In this document: in pieces, positions 16,084-27,205 of the stretch | How positions within the stretch are numbered: position 1 is the stretch's first letter | Layout of the letters: every line of letters starts with the position of its first letter | From: Nonomuraea jiangxiensis | Lineage (GTDB): Bacteria; Actinomycetota; Actinomycetes; Streptosporangiales; Streptosporangiaceae | Assembly: GCF_900099965.1 (NCBI RefSeq) | Contig: NZ_FNDJ01000004.1 | Coordinates: 434,001 to 498,000, forward strand | Length of the DNA stretch: 64,000 nt | Direction: 5' to 3' | Notes under the pieces: model-generated | Database searches by the model: none | What the model was told of the DNA's origin: nothing | What the model saw: the letters and a program-made list of their open reading frames with translations, nothing else | Made by a program: the position numbers and the translations under genes

Positions 16084-17371
16084 CCCGGCCGCGGCGAGGA
16101 CCAACCGCCCAGCGGCCGACCAAACGGCTGACCCGGGGGGAGACCCGGTGGCAGGCCCGAGGGGAGGCCCAGCGGCAGGCCCAGCGGCAGGCCCGGCGGC
16201 AGGTCCGGTGCAGCTTGTCGCGGACCACCTGTGGGGGTTCCTGGCCGCGCTGCGCCGGGCCGGACTGCCCACCGCCCCGCCGAAGCGGGCCGACCTGCTC
16301 CGGGTGATCGCCGAGACCCCGCCACCCGACCTGCCCACCCTCTACTGGTACGCCCGGATCACCCTGCTCCAGGACGTGGCCGGCCTGCCCGCCTTCGACC
16401 GCGTCTTCGACGCCTGGTTCCGGCGGGGCGCCTCCGACGACCCGCCGATCCAGGGGGAGGACGAACGTGCTCCGTCACCCGGCGGTCCCGGCGCGGACGA
16501 CCCGCCGCCCCGCGAGGTGCGGCCGGGCGACGGGATCGAGGCCAGCACCCTGAGCACCCACGGCACGCGGGACTTCGGCCGGACCGGCGAACGCGGCCAC
16601 GCGCTCATGCGTGCCCTCGAAGCCGCCTGGCCCGCCGCGCTGCCCGCCACCCCGTCCAGGCGCCGCCGCCCGGCCCGGTCGGGCGACCGGCTGGACGTCC
16701 GGCACGCCTGGCGCCGAGCCCGCCGCCACCACGGCGAGTTCATCGAACTGCGCCACCTCGCCCGCCCGCCCCGCCCGCGCCGCCTGCTGATCCTGGTCGA
16801 CGTGTCAGGCTCGCTGCGGCAGCACACCCCCGACCTGCTCCGCGTGGCGCACACCGCGCTGCGTGCCGCGCCCGCCCGTACCGAGGTGTTCACCTTCGGC
16901 ACCCGGCTCACCCGGGTCACGGCCGCGCTGTCACACCCGCACGCCGACCGGGCGCTGAGGTCGGTGTCGAGGATGGTCACCGACGCCGACGGTGGCACGG
17001 CGATCGGCGAGGCGCTGGAAGGCTTCCTGGCCGATCCGCGCTTCGTCGCGCTCGCCCGCGGCGCGCTGGTGATCGTCCTGTCGGACGGGCTCGAACGCGG
17101 CGACCCCGCCCCCATGGTCCGCGCCACGGCCCGGCTGTCGCGGCTCGGCCACCGGCTCGTCTGGTGGTCCCCGCTGGCCTGCTCGCCCGCCTACCGCCCC
17201 GCCACCCGCGCCATGTCCGCCCAGTTGCCGAGCCTCGACCACCTCGGCGGCGTACGCGACCTGGCCACCGCGCTGGCGGAGGTCCGCCGCCTTCCCGCCG
17301 TCCTGTCCGGCCCCCGCCACACGGCGGCCCGCCACTGGTCCACCCCGCACCTCATGGGAGCCCCCCGATGA
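16076..17371 (+). CDS. VWA-domain protein (CoxE-like)
   Basis: 431 residues. The N-terminus has a Gly-Pro-Ala repeat (about 22-44) encoded by 12-base tandem repeats. The C-terminal VWA-like domain shows LILVDVSGSL near residue 240, a DxSxS-like metal site, plus GGTAIGEAL and VIVLSDG. CoxE partners the MoxR ATPase in maturation of molybdenum hydroxylases. It overlaps the ATPase gene by 8 bases and shares ATGA with the amidohydrolase gene. Confidence 0.9.
   Translation: MPDPAAARTNRPAADQTADPGGDPVAGPRGGPAAGPAAGPAAGPVQLVADHLWGFLAALRRAGLPTAPPKRADLLRVIAETPPPDLPTLYWYARITLLQDVAGLPAFDRVFDAWFRRGASDDPPIQGEDERAPSPGGPGADDPPPREVRPGDGIEASTLSTHGTRDFGRTGERGHALMRALEAAWPAALPATPSRRRRPARSGDRLDVRHAWRRARRHHGEFIELRHLARPPRPRRLLILVDVSGSLRQHTPDLLRVAHTALRAAPARTEVFTFGTRLTRVTAALSHPHADRALRSVSRMVTDADGGTAIGEALEGFLADPRFVALARGALVIVLSDGLERGDPAPMVRATARLSRLGHRLVWWSPLACSPAYRPATRAMSAQLPSLDHLGGVRDLATALAEVRRLPAVLSGPRHTAARHWSTPHLMGAPR
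16151..16207. repeat. 12-base tandem repeat inside the CoxE-like gene
   Basis: Three to four copies of GGCAGGCCCAGC (slightly varied) encode the repeated Gly-Pro-Ala-Ala segment near the N-terminus. Length changes by slippage would stay in frame. Confidence 0.8.
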
Positions 17372-18276
17372 CCGCCTCCGCCCCCGGCCGCTCCGGGATC
17401 GTCGACGCGCACCACCACATCTGGCGGGCCGCCGACCTGCCCTGGCTGCAGGGGGAGATGGTCCCGCGCATCTTCGGCCCGTACGAGCCGATCCGCCGTG
17501 ACTATCTCCCCTCCGAGTACGTCGCCGAGGCCACCGCCTGCGGCATCTCCTCAGCGGTCTACGTCCAGGCGAACTGGTCGCTCGACCGCTGCGTGGACGA
17601 GGTGCGCTGGCTGCGGGACGTACACGCCGAGACCGGCTGGCCCACCGCCGTGGTGGGCTGCGCCGACCTGTTCGACGAGGACGCCCCCGACGTCATGCGC
17701 CGCCAGGCCGCCCTCACTCCGCTCGTCCGCGGCACCCGGCTGCAACTGCACTGGCACGAGCGGCCCGAGTTCCGCTTCGCGACCGGCCCGGACCGCATGA
17801 AGGATCCCGTCTTCCGGCGCAACCTCGCCGCGCTCGCCGACCTCGGCTGGCTGTTCGAGCTCCAGGTGTTCCCCGCCCAGTTGCCCGACGCCGCCGAGCT
17901 GGTGGCCGGCTTCCCCGAGGTGACGTTCGTGCTCGTCCACGCCGGGATGCCGGTGGAGACCGACCCGGCGGGCGTCGCGGAGTGGAGGCGGGGCATGAAG
18001 CTGCTGGCCGAGCTGCCCAACGTCGTGGTGAAGCTCACCGGCCAGGGCACCTTCGTGCATCGCGTGGACCGGCCGCTGATCGACCGGGTGGCGGCCACGT
18101 GCCTGGACCTGTTCGGCTCCCGCCGCTGCATGTGGGGGAGCAACTTCCCCATCGAGAAACTCTGGACCGGCCTGCCCACCCTGCTGTCCACCTGGCAGGA
18201 GGTGCTCGCGGGCCGGTCCGCCGAGGAGGTCCACGACGTGTTCACCGCCACGGCCACCCGCGTCTACCGCCTCTGA
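17368..18276 (+). CDS. Amidohydrolase family 2 (TIM-barrel) hydrolase
   Basis: 302 residues. VDAHHHIW at 12-19 supplies the metal-binding HxH of amidohydrolase-2 proteins, VLVHAGMP near 190 the central His, and MWGSNFPIEK near 250 the Asp/Asn position of the active site. The family includes lactonases such as pyrone-dicarboxylate hydrolase and L-fuconolactonase. As last gene of the operon it may open a lactone or lactam made by the molybdenum hydroxylase and EthD-like protein. Its end is 9 bases from the convergent esterase gene. Confidence 0.9.
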   Translation: MTASAPGRSGIVDAHHHIWRAADLPWLQGEMVPRIFGPYEPIRRDYLPSEYVAEATACGISSAVYVQANWSLDRCVDEVRWLRDVHAETGWPTAVVGCADLFDEDAPDVMRRQAALTPLVRGTRLQLHWHERPEFRFATGPDRMKDPVFRRNLAALADLGWLFELQVFPAQLPDAAELVAGFPEVTFVLVHAGMPVETDPAGVAEWRRGMKLLAELPNVVVKLTGQGTFVHRVDRPLIDRVAATCLDLFGSRRCMWGSNFPIEKLWTGLPTLLSTWQEVLAGRSAEEVHDVFTATATRVYRL

Positions 18277-18285
18277 GCAGCGCGG

Positions 18286-19461
18286 TCAGCAGGTGCCCAC
18301 CTCGTAGTGGTTCGGGCCGGTCTGACGGAGCGTGGTGATCACGAACGTGTTCCACAGCCCCATCGGCTGGTTCGAGCCGTTGGCGTAGGCGTAGCCCCCC
18401 GACTGGTGGGCGCGCCCCGCCTGGGTGTGGGCGTAGTTGCTGGCGGTGAAGCACCCGAGCGGCGGCGTCGGCGTCGGTGTCGGGGTCGGGTCGGGATCAG
18501 GGCCGGGGCCGGTGCCGCCGGCGAGGTCGAAGAAGCGGGTGTCGTGGTACGCCGAGCAGATCGTGTCCAGGAAGTAGGCGCCCGCCGTGCCGCACTGGTC
18601 GGCCGCGCCGCCCGGGTCCACCGGGGTGCCGTGGCCCATCCCGGCGATCTTGTAGTAGCGCAGCGCGCCGGTCCCGTACGTCTCCATCGTCGTGCCGCCC
18701 GGCAGGCTCGCCGTCGAGGCCGGGGTCGTGGGCAGGCCGAGCACGTTGGTGAACTGGTCTCTCAGCTCGTCGCCGTTGGCCTTGTTGACCGTGTAGTCGG
18801 CCTGGCCCTGCCAGATCGCCACCTTCGGCCGGGGGCCGGTGTAGCCGGCGTACGCGGCCCGGACCAGCGAGCCCCAGTCGGCGGGTGACTTGCTCACCGG
18901 GCCGAGCATGCAGGTGTAGGTGGCAGCGGGCGGAGAGCAGCGGTACGGGAGGCCGGCGACGATCGAGGCGGCATGGAACAGCTCGGGATAGGTGGCGATC
19001 ATCACGGCGGTCATCGCGCCGCCCGCCGACAGGCCGGTGATGGAGATCCGGGCCGGGTCCAGCCGGTAGGTGCTCGTCGCGTACGCCACCATCTGGGCGA
19101 TGGACAGCGCCTCGCCCTGGCCGCGCCGGATGTCGCCCTCCTGGAACCACTGGAAGCAGTTCGTGGGCGCGGTCGTGGCCTCCGGGTAGATCAGGGCGAA
19201 GCCGTGCTGGTCGGCGAACTTCCGCCAGCCCGAGTTGGTGTGGTACGCGCTCGCGCTCTGCGTGCAGCCGTGCAGGGCGACGACGGCGGGTGAGCCGGGC
19301 GGCAGGTTGTCGGGCACGTAGGCCCACATGTTGAGGGCGCCGGGGTTCGAGCCGAACCCGGTGACCCTGACGAGGGTGGCCGCCTGGGAGGCCACCGGCA
19401 GGGCGATCAGCGCGAGACAGAGAAGGAGGGCGGTCGCGGTGCGGCTGAGCAGTCCATTCAT
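18286..19461 (-). CDS. Secreted PHB-depolymerase/feruloyl-esterase-like esterase
   Basis: 391 residues from the ATG at 19461; the upstream in-frame extension is Arg-rich shadow. A signal peptide (1-28, ending ASQAA) precedes an LpqC/PHB-depolymerase alpha/beta hydrolase with oxyanion VALHGCTQ and nucleophile GLSAGGAM. A Pro/Thr/Asp linker (PDPTPTPTPTPP) joins a C-terminal domain of about 65 residues ending in a Cys pair, resembling a substrate-binding module. It likely cleaves extracellular polyester or feruloyl esters. Confidence 0.92.
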   Translation of the reverse strand: MNGLLSRTATALLLCLALIALPVASQAATLVRVTGFGSNPGALNMWAYVPDNLPPGSPAVVALHGCTQSASAYHTNSGWRKFADQHGFALIYPEATTAPTNCFQWFQEGDIRRGQGEALSIAQMVAYATSTYRLDPARISITGLSAGGAMTAVMIATYPELFHAASIVAGLPYRCSPPAATYTCMLGPVSKSPADWGSLVRAAYAGYTGPRPKVAIWQGQADYTVNKANGDELRDQFTNVLGLPTTPASTASLPGGTTMETYGTGALRYYKIAGMGHGTPVDPGGAADQCGTAGAYFLDTICSAYHDTRFFDLAGGTGPGPDPDPTPTPTPTPPLGCFTASNYAHTQAGRAHQSGGYAYANGSNQPMGLWNTFVITTLRQTGPNHYEVGTC

Positions 19462-19574
19462 GGCCGACTCCGGGGTGAGGGACTTGCCGCGACCGTACGC
19501 TCCGCGCCTGCCCCCGGATATGTGGCACGAGCCCGGTTTAGGGGCGCCGGGCATGTGCGCCCGGCACCCGCGGG

Positions 19575-20534
19575 TCAGGACAGGGGAGCGACCAGCTGCT
19601 CGCCGCCCTCGCTGGGATTTCCGCTCGCCGGGCCCCGCGAGGCGAGCAGCGCGGTACGCGCCGCTCCGAGCAGGCCGGACTGCCGTCCGAGCAGGGACGG
19701 CTCGACGGTCGTCCGCCGGACGAAGCCGAGTGTGGCCAGCCGCCCGAGATGGCTGCGCAGCGGCGCGAACAGGGTCTGACCCGCGGCCGACACGCCGCCG
19801 CCGATCACGACGCGGTCGAGGTCGCACATCGTCGACGCGGCGACGATGCCGCGGGCGAGAGCCTGGGTGCCCTGGTCGAAGGCGGCCAGCGCGACGGCGT
19901 GGCCCTGACCGGCGTCGGCGGCGAGGGCACGGGCGTCGGTGCCGGTCCAGCCGTGCTCCCGGGCCCAGCGGACCATCGACGGGCCGCTCGCGTACGCCTC
20001 GACGCAGCCGGCGCCCCCGCACGAGCAGGGATGCCCGCCGGGCTCGACCACCACGTGACCGATATGGCCGGCGTTGCCGCTCGGCCCCGGGTAAGGAGCG
20101 CCGTCGAGCACCAGGCCGCCGCCGATGCCGGTCGAGACGACGATCCCGAGCATGGAGACGGCGCCGCGGCCCGCGCCGCGCCAGTGCTCACCCACCGCGG
20201 CCGCCACGCCGTCGCCCACCAGGCTGACCGGCACCCCGGGCACGATGCCTCGGACCTCCTCGACCAGCGGGAAGTCACGCCAGGCGGGGATGTTGACGGG
20301 GCTGACCGTGCCGCGCACCATGTCGAGCGGCCCGGCCGAGGCCAGCCCGACCGCGCTGATCGGCACGCCGTCCGTCACCGACGTCAGCAGCGCCCGCAGC
20401 GCCTGGCCGAGCGCGCCTTCCGTCGCCGGGGTGGGGGTCTCGGCGTGCCCGCTCACCTGCCCGTCCGCGCCGACCAGCCCAGCAGCGATCTTGGTACCGC
20501 CGATGTCCACGGCGAGCACGACGTTCTGGTCCAA
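19575..20534 (-). CDS. ROK-family sugar kinase (glucokinase-like)
   Basis: 319 residues. DIGGTK at 10-15 binds phosphate; GDGVAAAVGE at 107-116 keeps the catalytic Asp108 although the residue before it, usually Asn, is Gly; GHIGH at 156-160 and CSCGGAGC at 170-177 form the zinc site of ROK kinases. It phosphorylates glucose or a related hexose in the cytoplasm. It follows the ROK repressor gene by 18 bases and probably serves the divergent sugar importer. Confidence 0.92.
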   Translation of the reverse strand: MDQNVVLAVDIGGTKIAAGLVGADGQVSGHAETPTPATEGALGQALRALLTSVTDGVPISAVGLASAGPLDMVRGTVSPVNIPAWRDFPLVEEVRGIVPGVPVSLVGDGVAAAVGEHWRGAGRGAVSMLGIVVSTGIGGGLVLDGAPYPGPSGNAGHIGHVVVEPGGHPCSCGGAGCVEAYASGPSMVRWAREHGWTGTDARALAADAGQGHAVALAAFDQGTQALARGIVAASTMCDLDRVVIGGGVSAAGQTLFAPLRSHLGRLATLGFVRRTTVEPSLLGRQSGLLGAARTALLASRGPASGNPSEGGEQLVAPLS

Positions 20535-20552
20535 GTGATCATCCTGTTCTGA

Positions 20553-21794
20553 TCAGTCGGCGAGGAGTGCTGACAGTTGTGGCGAGTACGTGGCGTGCAG
20601 GACGAGCGCGGCACTGCCGACGACGGCGGCGTCCGCGCCGAGCGGGGAGGGCGCGACGTCGACGATCCGGATGTGGCGGGCCAGCGGCCTGGTGGCCAGC
20701 GCCGCGGCGACGGCGTCGACGTACCGCTTCTCGACGTGCTCGATCCCGTGGCCCCCGAGGACGATGAGGTCCACGTCGACGAAGTTGGCGACGTTGACGG
20801 CGACCGAGGCGACGTGCCGCGCGGCCTCGTCGATGACCGCGGTCGCGAGCGGGTCGCCGGCGACGGCCGCCCCCCGGATCGCGGCGTGGTCGACCGAGCT
20901 GGGATCGCGCTCGAACGGCTCGCGCAGCACGCTCGCGCCGTCCCCCTGAGCGAGCCGGCGGTGCACCTCGGTGACGATCGCCGACGGGTTGACCAGCCCC
21001 TCCAGGCACCCCCGGTTGCCGCAGTAGCACTCCGGCCCGTCGGCCAGCACGGAGGAGTGGCCGAACTCCCCGGCGTTCAGCGAACCGCCCCGGTAGACCT
21101 GGTGGTTCAGGATGAGCCCGCCGCCGATGCCGGTGCCGAAGAAGAAGTACGCGAAGTTCGCCACTCCCCGGCCGGCACCCGACCAGCGCTCGCCCACCGC
21201 GGCGGCGGTGGCGTCGTTGTCCAGCGTCACCGGCAGCCCGGTGCCCTCGCGCAGCATCTGCTGTAACGGCACCCGCGTCCAGTGCGCGAGCTGGGGCGGG
21301 GAGACGACCAGGCCGCGGTTCTGATCGATCGGGCCGGGGGTGGCCAGGCCCAGGCCGAGCACCTGGCTCGGCGGCACGGCGGCCTCCTTCAGCACGTCGG
21401 CGACCAGCTCGGTGATGGCCGGGACGACCTGCGCCGGGTCGATGCCGGGCGGGGTGGGGCGCCGCTTGACGACCCGCGGCTGGCCGAGCAGGTCGACCAC
21501 GGCACAGGTGAGCTCGACCGGGTCGAAATGCACTCCGACCGCGCTGCCGGCCTCGGCGTTGATCCGCAGCGCGACCCGGGGTTTCCCGCCCCTGGAGACC
21601 CGGTTGGCGTGGTCCTCCCGCACGATGCCCTCGTCGAGGAGGCGGCGCACGATGCCCGATACGCTCTGTGGGGTGAGGCCGGTGCGCTGGGCGATCTCCA
21701 CCCGGCTGATGCCGTCGCGGAGCTGGATCTGGTCCAGCACGACTGCGCGATTGTAGCGCCCCACCTTGGGCAGATTCGTACCTGCTTGTCGCAC
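20553..21794 (-). CDS. ROK-family transcriptional repressor (XylR/NagC-like)
   Basis: 413 residues from a GTG at 21794 with AGAGAGGAC upstream; longer in-frame readings lack similarity. The N-terminal winged helix (15-80, SRVEIAQRTGLTPQSVSGIVRR) is fused to a ROK sugar-binding domain with DNDATAAAVGE and the zinc motif CYCGNRGCLE. Such repressors sense sugars and control adjacent transport genes. It is divergent from the ABC importer, with an AT-rich promoter region between them, so repression of both directions is likely. Confidence 0.93.
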   Translation of the reverse strand: MRQAGTNLPKVGRYNRAVVLDQIQLRDGISRVEIAQRTGLTPQSVSGIVRRLLDEGIVREDHANRVSRGGKPRVALRINAEAGSAVGVHFDPVELTCAVVDLLGQPRVVKRRPTPPGIDPAQVVPAITELVADVLKEAAVPPSQVLGLGLATPGPIDQNRGLVVSPPQLAHWTRVPLQQMLREGTGLPVTLDNDATAAAVGERWSGAGRGVANFAYFFFGTGIGGGLILNHQVYRGGSLNAGEFGHSSVLADGPECYCGNRGCLEGLVNPSAIVTEVHRRLAQGDGASVLREPFERDPSSVDHAAIRGAAVAGDPLATAVIDEAARHVASVAVNVANFVDVDLIVLGGHGIEHVEKRYVDAVAAALATRPLARHIRIVDVAPSPLGADAAVVGSAALVLHATYSPQLSALLAD

Positions 21795-21839
21795 CCGAGG
21801 TCCTCTCTGCTCGTCGCTCGGACATTCTGCACCAGGGCG

Positions 21840-21868
21840 TTGACTTAGTAAAACAAATGGATTTAGAT
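21840..21868 (+). promoter_or_regulatory. Promoter of the sugar importer, with possible ROK operator
   Basis: TTGACT at 21840 and TTAGAT at 21863 are 17 bases apart, a good housekeeping-type promoter. The sequence between them is strikingly AT-rich (TTAGTAAAACAAATGG), and TTAG recurs at both ends, which would suit a ROK repressor site. Confidence 0.55.
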
Positions 21869-22053
21869 TCCTCCCCATAGCTGGTAACCCACCGGAAACA
21901 TAGGCACCCCGCAGAGACCCGGCGTACAGCGCCGGGGGGCTGCGGGCCGACAGACCAGGCCATCGGAGGCAAGTTGATGTCCAGGACATCCCGCATCCCT
22001 CGAGGACCGGATCCTCATGGTCCTCGCGGCACCCGAAGCGCGGAGCCCCGGTC

Positions 22054-23597
<1,544 letters not shown>

Positions 23598-23601
<4 letters not shown>

Positions 23602-24896
23602 GCCGTATCAAAGACCTGCAGAAGAACCTGTTCGGGGGCACGACCTCCAACGCCCGCCAGTTCGGCATGATCTTCACGCTCGTGGCGATCGTGCTGTTGT
23701 TCCAGATCTGGACCAACGGACTGACGCTGACCTCCGGCAACCTCATCGCGGTGGTCAGCCAGTACTCCTACATCCTGATCCTGGCCATCGGCATGCTGAT
23801 GGTGATCGTCGCCGGGCACATCGACCTGTCGGTCGGCTCGATCGCCGCCTTCACCGGCATCGTGGTCGCCAAGGCGATGCAGGAATACGCGATCCCGTGG
23901 CCGCTGGGCATCGTGCTCGGCCTGGTCGTCGGGGCGCTGATCGGGGCCTGGCAGGGTTTCTGGGTGGCCTACGTCGGGGTGCCGGCGTTCATCGTGACCC
24001 TGGCCGGCATGCTGCTGTTCCGCGGGGGCAACCAGTACATCGGCAACGCGGACACGGTGCCGGTCCCGCACGGCTTCCGCGAGATCGGCGCCGGCTACCT
24101 GCCCGAGGTGGGGCCGGACACCGGCTACAACAACCTGACGCTGCTGCTCGGCGTGCTCGCCTGCGTGGGCGTCATCTGGCGGGAGCTGCGGGCACGGCAG
24201 AAGCGGCGCGAGATGAACGCCGAGGTCGCGCCGATGTGGATCTCGCTGCTGCGGCTGGCCGTGATGCTCGGGGTGATCATCTTCGCCACGCTGCGCTTCG
24301 CCGGTGGCCGCATCGGCACCAGCCTGCCGATCTCCGGGATCATCCTGATCGTGCTGGTGCTCGCGTACTCGTTCTACACGCGCAACACCATCGGGGGCAG
24401 GCACATCTACGCGGTCGGCGGGAACGCGCGGGCGGCGGAGCTGTCCGGCGTGAAGCTCAAGCGGGTCAACTTCTTCGTCATGATGAACATGTCCGTCCTG
24501 GCAGCCCTGGCCGGCATGATCTTCGTGGCGCGGTCCGCGGCCTCCGGCCCGCAGGACGGCCTCAACTGGGAGCTCGACGCCATCGCGGCCGTGTTCGTGG
24601 GCGGCGCGGCGGTGTCCGGGGGGCTTGGTACCATCAGCGGGTCGATCGTCGGCGGCCTGGTCATGGCCCTGCTCAACAACGGCCTGCAGCTTGAGGGTGT
24701 CGGCTCGGACATGGTCCAGATCATCAAGGGTCTGGTCCTGCTGCTCGCCGTCGCGCTCGACGTCTACAACAAGAGCCAGGGACGCTTCTCCATCATCGGG
24801 ACGCTGATGCGCCCCTTCCAGCGGGACGCTCCGGCAGGACCGGCAGGTCCATCAAGTACGAGCTCCGATCCCGACAAGGCTCCCGTTGCCGGCTGA
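23598..24896 (+). CDS. mmsB: Sugar ABC importer, permease (MmsB-like)
   Basis: 432 residues, rich in hydrophobic segments (about ten), with [13 protein letters not shown], the conserved loop of ribose-type permeases, near residue 73 and [14 protein letters not shown] near 270. A central cytosolic insert of about 30 charged residues ([13 protein letters not shown]) is usual for the MmsB subfamily. It pairs with the ATPase and the lipoprotein downstream. Confidence 0.93.
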
Positions 24897-24978
24897 CCGC
24901 TCGACCACCCAGACGGCGCCAGACATCAGAGCGCTCCCATCACCCCCCGCCACACAGTAAAGAAGGGTCTTTTTCCCC

Positions 24979-26106
24979 ATGCGGACATACTTTGCCAGAA
25001 GCATCGCGGCCGTCGGCGCCGTGGCGCTGCTCACGCTGGGCGCCGGCTGCGCCAGCGAGCGTGAGGGCACCACCAGCGCCGGGACCAGTGGCAGCAGCAC
25101 CGCCGCCGCCAAGGGCTTCCCGGCCGACTCGCTCATCGGCGTCGCGCTGCCGGCGAAGACCTCGGAGAACTGGGTGCTGGCCGGTGACCTGTTCACCACC
25201 GGCCTCCAGGAGGCCGGGTTCAAGTCCGACGTGCAGTACGCGGGCGCGTCGACCACCGTCGCCGACCAGCAGGCGCAGATCTCCAGCATGGTCACCAAGG
25301 GCGCGAAGGTCATCGTCATCGGCGCGACCGACGCCGCGCAGCTGTCCACCCAGGTCAGCCAGGCCAAGCAGGCCGGCGCCACCGTCATCGCCTACGACCG
25401 GCTCATCACCAACACCCCGGACGTGGACTACTACATCGCCTTCGACAACTTCAAGGTCGGCCAGCTGCAGGGCCAGGCCCTGCTGGACGGCATGAAGGCG
25501 AAGAAGGAGAAGGGCCCGTGGACGATCGAGCTGTTCTCCGGCTCGCCGGACGACAACAACTCGAGCGTCTTCTTCAACGGCGCGATGGACGTGCTCAAGC
25601 CGCTCATCGACAAGGGTGACGTGGTCGTCGGCTCGGGTCAGACCGACATCAAGCAGACCGCGATCCAGGGCTGGAAGGCCGAGAACGCGCAGCAGCGGAT
25701 GGACGCGCTCATGACCTCGACCTACAACGCCGGCGACAAGACGCTCGACGGCGTGCTGTCCCCGAACGACACCCTCGCCCGCGCGATCATCACCTCGGTC
25801 AAGGGCGCGGGCAAGCCGATTCCCGTCGTGACCGGGCAGGACTCCGAGGTCGAGTCGGTCAAGTCGATCATGGCGGGCGAGCAGTACTCCACGATCAACA
25901 AGGACACCCGCAAGCTGGTCGCCGAGACCGTGAACATGGTCAAGACCCTGCAGTCCGGCGGCACGCCGCAGATCAACGACACGAAGACCTACAACAACGG
26001 CTCCAAGGTGGTCCCGGCCTACCTCCTGCCGCCGGTCATCGTGACCAAGGAGAACGCCGCCGAGTCCTACGCCAACGACCCGAAGCTGGCTCCTCTCACG
26101 AAGTAA
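24979..26106 (+). CDS. chvE: Sugar ABC importer, substrate-binding lipoprotein (ChvE-like)
   Basis: 375 residues. An N-terminal signal with lipobox LGAGC (Cys24) marks a membrane-anchored lipoprotein, then a Ser/Thr-rich tether. The periplasmic-binding-protein type I fold is visible from IGVALPAKTSENW to VIGATDAAQL and DGVLSPNDTLA, matching ChvE/XylF-type sugar binding proteins. It starts 82 bases after the permease. Confidence 0.93.
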   Translation: MRTYFARSIAAVGAVALLTLGAGCASEREGTTSAGTSGSSTAAAKGFPADSLIGVALPAKTSENWVLAGDLFTTGLQEAGFKSDVQYAGASTTVADQQAQISSMVTKGAKVIVIGATDAAQLSTQVSQAKQAGATVIAYDRLITNTPDVDYYIAFDNFKVGQLQGQALLDGMKAKKEKGPWTIELFSGSPDDNNSSVFFNGAMDVLKPLIDKGDVVVGSGQTDIKQTAIQGWKAENAQQRMDALMTSTYNAGDKTLDGVLSPNDTLARAIITSVKGAGKPIPVVTGQDSEVESVKSIMAGEQYSTINKDTRKLVAETVNMVKTLQSGGTPQINDTKTYNNGSKVVPAYLLPPVIVTKENAAESYANDPKLAPLTK

Positions 26107-26203
26107 CCGGACTGGGCACCGACGGCGGTGGCGGAGCGGACCGGGCCCGGCTGCGATTTGTCGTGGCCACGGTCCGCGCGGGCACCTCAGGAAGGGACAC
26201 GTC

Positions 26204-27205
26204 ATGAGCCAGGCCGAGGCGGGACACGCTCCAGGGGGCGTGCCCATCACCTTCGAGGACGTCCGCGCGGCCGCGGGCCGGATCGCGGGGGTCGCGCACC
26301 GCACGCCGGTGCTGACCTCGCGCACCCTGGACACGATGACCGGCGCGACGCTCCTGCTGAAGGCCGAGAACCTGCAGCGGGCGGGCGCGTTCAAGTTCCG
26401 CGGCGCGTACAACAGGATCTCCTCCCTGACCGCGGACGAGCTTGCCCGTGGGGTGTGCACCTGGTCGTCCGGCAACCACGCGCAGGCCGTGGCGCTGTCG
26501 GCGGCGCTGGTCGGCACCCGGGCCACCGTGCTCATGCCCGAGGACGCCCCGGTGGCCAAGCGCATCGCGACCGAGCAGTACGGCGCGACGATCGTCACCT
26601 ATGACCGCTACCGCGAGGACCGCGAGGTCAAGGCCCGCCTGCTCGCCGAGGAACGGGGTCTCGTGCCGGTCCCCGCGTTCGACGACCCGATGGTCATGGC
26701 GGGCCAGGGCACGGCCGCGCTGGAGCTCATCGAGGATGCCGGGCCCCTGGACACCCTCGTCGTCCCCATGAGCGGCGGCGGGCTGATGGCCGGCTGCGCC
26801 ACCGCGGCGCGTGCCCTGCTGCCGGACGTCGAGCTCATCGGGGTCGAGCCCGCCGCCGGCAACGACACCGCGCTGTCGCTGGCCGCGGGGGAGCGGGTGC
26901 GCATTCCGGTCCCGCACACCATCGCCGACGGGCAGCAGGTCGAGATCCCCGGAGCGCTGACCTTCGAGATCAACCGCCGGGAGGTGGACGAGGTGCTCCT
27001 CGTCGAGGACGCGGCCCTGGTCGAGACGATGGTCCTGCTGTTCGAGCGGGTGAAGACCGTCGTCGAGCCGTCCGGGGCGAGCGCGCTCGCCGCCGTGCTG
27101 GGCAACCCGGGGCGCTTCGCCGGCCGCCGGGTCGGCGTGATCCTGTCAGGGGGGAACGCCGGAGCCGCCCGGTTCGCCGCGCTGGTGTCCGGGGCGGCCT
27201 GGTGA
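26204..27205 (+). CDS. PLP-dependent threonine/serine dehydratase-like enzyme
   Basis: 333 residues, fold type II. GAFKFRGA at 61-68 holds the PLP Lys64, SSGNHAQA at 88-95 binds phosphate and the substrate, and SGGGLMAG near 190 is the second phosphate loop. The catabolic threonine dehydratase and serine racemase families share this core and lack an ACT domain, as here. AGGAAGGGA precedes the ATG. It follows the sugar importer by about 100 bases and overlaps the HAD gene by a GTGA. Confidence 0.9.
   Translation: MSQAEAGHAPGGVPITFEDVRAAAGRIAGVAHRTPVLTSRTLDTMTGATLLLKAENLQRAGAFKFRGAYNRISSLTADELARGVCTWSSGNHAQAVALSAALVGTRATVLMPEDAPVAKRIATEQYGATIVTYDRYREDREVKARLLAEERGLVPVPAFDDPMVMAGQGTAALELIEDAGPLDTLVVPMSGGGLMAGCATAARALLPDVELIGVEPAAGNDTALSLAAGERVRIPVPHTIADGQQVEIPGALTFEINRREVDEVLLVEDAALVETMVLLFERVKTVVEPSGASALAAVLGNPGRFAGRRVGVILSGGNAGAARFAALVSGAAW

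Noticed and set aside
12526..18276. Aerobic CO dehydrogenase operon, suggested by CoxD/CoxE-like genes
   Set aside because: The large subunit has SSAMRGFG instead of the AYxCSFR active-site loop and the gene order differs.
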